DNA of 64,000 bases from positions 62,001-126,000 of the forward strand of contig CAYPQF010000021.1 of the NCBI GenBank assembly GCA_964412815.1, read 5' to 3'. Positions 63,198-64,000 of this stretch are shown here, piece after piece (positions within the stretch are counted from its first letter, which is position 1; each line of letters begins with the position of its first letter). Origin of the DNA: JAOAFZ01 sp964412815. GTDB taxonomy: Bacteria > Patescibacteriota > Microgenomatia > UBA1406 > GWC2-37-13. A program made the position numbers and the translations under genes. The notes below the pieces were generated by a model. That model was given only the letters and a program-made list of their open reading frames with translations. It ran no database searches and was not told where the DNA came from.

Positions 63198-63401
63198 CGA
63201 CAAGCTCTTTCACATTCCGGACATAAGTATAAGTTGAACTATATAGAGAAACCTTAGTCTTTATAATCTTAACTCTAGAGTATTAAAATGAGCCTTTACA
63301 TTGATATAACAATGTAAAACTCTTGTTTCTGACACAAAGTCCAGTCAAAATCTTTAATGATCGCTGTTGTATCTTTGGATTGTCAGAACAAGAAATTGGC
63401 T
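63198..63401 (+). promoter_or_regulatory. CRISPR leader
   Basis: This 204-base AT-rich stretch precedes the first repeat. It has a TATAAT at 63262-63267, a 9-bp inverted repeat (TTTACATTG/CAATGTAAA, 63295-63318), and two short pieces of the repeat (ACTATATAGA at 63238-63247 and CTCTAGA at 63273-63279). It should hold the array promoter and the Cas1-Cas2 docking site. Confidence 0.7.
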
Positions 63402-64000
63402 CTCTAGACTATATAGATAATTTCTACTTATGTAGATTTATGAACATCACAGGGGAGGCGGCGCTCTAGACTATATAGATAATTTCTACTTATGTAGATG
63501 TGCGTCCTGTTCTGCTCGCACCTTTGCTCTAGACTATATAGATAATTTCTACTTATGTAGATAGAGCCATCAATTAATGAGGAAGATGACTCTAGACTAT
63601 ATAGATAATTTCTACTTATGTAGATTTCACTGCTTCAAGCTCAACAAGGGCTCTAGACTATATAGATAATTTCTACTTATGTAGATTCTCACGAGCTTCT
63701 ACGGCCTTTTTTGCTCTAGACTATATAGATAATTTCTACTTATGTAGATAAATATTTCGCAACTACGTGGCCCTTTACTCTAGACTATATAGATAATTTC
63801 TACTTATGTAGATTAGCATTCACGAACTATGAGGAAAACGCTCTAGACTATATAGATAATTTCTACTTATGTAGATCAGAACTAAGTCCATCATCCTCTC
63901 ACCTTCTCTAGACTATATAGATAATTTCTACTTATGTAGATTGTCTGTTGTATTTGAAATACTACCAACTCTAGACTATATAGATAATTTCTACTTATGT
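63402..64000 (+). CRISPR. Type V-A CRISPR array, truncated by window end
   Basis: Nine complete identical 36-base repeats (starting 63402, 63464, 63527, 63590, 63651, 63714, 63778, 63841, 63906) and a tenth cut at 64000 (63969-64000), separated by nine unique spacers of 25-29 bases. Repeats end AATTTCTACTTATGTAGAT, the Cas12a crRNA handle with stem TCTAC/GTAGA and loop TTAT. Orientation is the same as the cas genes, with the leader end at 63402. The 5' part of the repeat contains a CTATATAG palindrome that would be trimmed from mature crRNA. No repeat decay is seen, so the array looks active. Confidence 0.99.

Overview
The window looks like chromosome from a Candidate Phyla Radiation (Patescibacteria) bacterium, probably of the Microgenomates side (placement is inference). 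Signs are a strongly diverged but covarying 16S rRNA, a short EF-Ts, a very compact genome, Thr-Pro-rich modular surface proteins with DUF2341-like, LamG-like and RCC1-like domains, and a type V-A (Cas12a) CRISPR locus. Most genes have moderate GC. Many begin 5-8 bases after a TATAAT-like -10 box with no ribosome binding site, so their mRNAs are probably leaderless.

Layout. 1-3.6 kb: recG, nusB, rnc, rpsP. 3.6-21.1 kb: a type IV pilus region. On the minus strand lie pilM-pilN-pilO, three minor prepilins, and three tandem modules, each a large prepilin-anchored protein with a beta-propeller or RCC1 head followed by a small membrane protein; the middle module is broken by a stop codon and a frameshift. 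On the plus strand lie pilB-pilT-pilC and two pilins. 21.1-26.5 kb: an O-antigen-ligase/TPR protein, mreB, two rRNA promoters and a 16S rRNA with an RNase III-type processing stem but no 23S after it. 26.5-34.6 kb: a 2146-residue surface protein and two SAM-hydrolase-like proteins. 34.7-35.8 kb: tRNA-Ile(GAT), a membrane protein and tRNA-Val(TAC). 37.2-47.1 kb: a membrane-anchored Clp ATPase, a thymidylate kinase, an Ig-like protein, galU, rpsB-tsf-frr, an exported membrane protein, rseP and a CMP-kinase-like gene. 47.1-55.9 kb: mostly uncharacterised genes, including a transglutaminase-like protein, a GT-A-like protein, GNAT-like proteins and an MFS transporter, plus gene remnants (dockerin-like, LemA). 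56.8-64.0 kb: cas12a, an 834-base structured intergenic region, cas4-cas1-cas2, a leader and a CRISPR array that runs off the window end.

Four GC-rich islands (about 35.85-37.07, 48.04-48.57, 53.85-54.15 and 55.91-56.65 kb) interrupt this background. Three carry small genes with clear Shine-Dalgarno sites and leadered starts, and all carry strong GC-rich hairpins; two islands share the same stem. They look like acquired cassettes.

The points most worth pursuing are: (1) the cas12a-cas4 intergenic region, which holds two CRISPR-repeat-like elements on opposite strands, several perfect palindromes and a minus-strand terminator, suggesting a locus-encoded regulatory RNA; (2) a Cas12a that appears to lack the usual pre-crRNA-processing residues; (3) the triplicated pilin-propeller modules; (4) the GC-rich cassettes.
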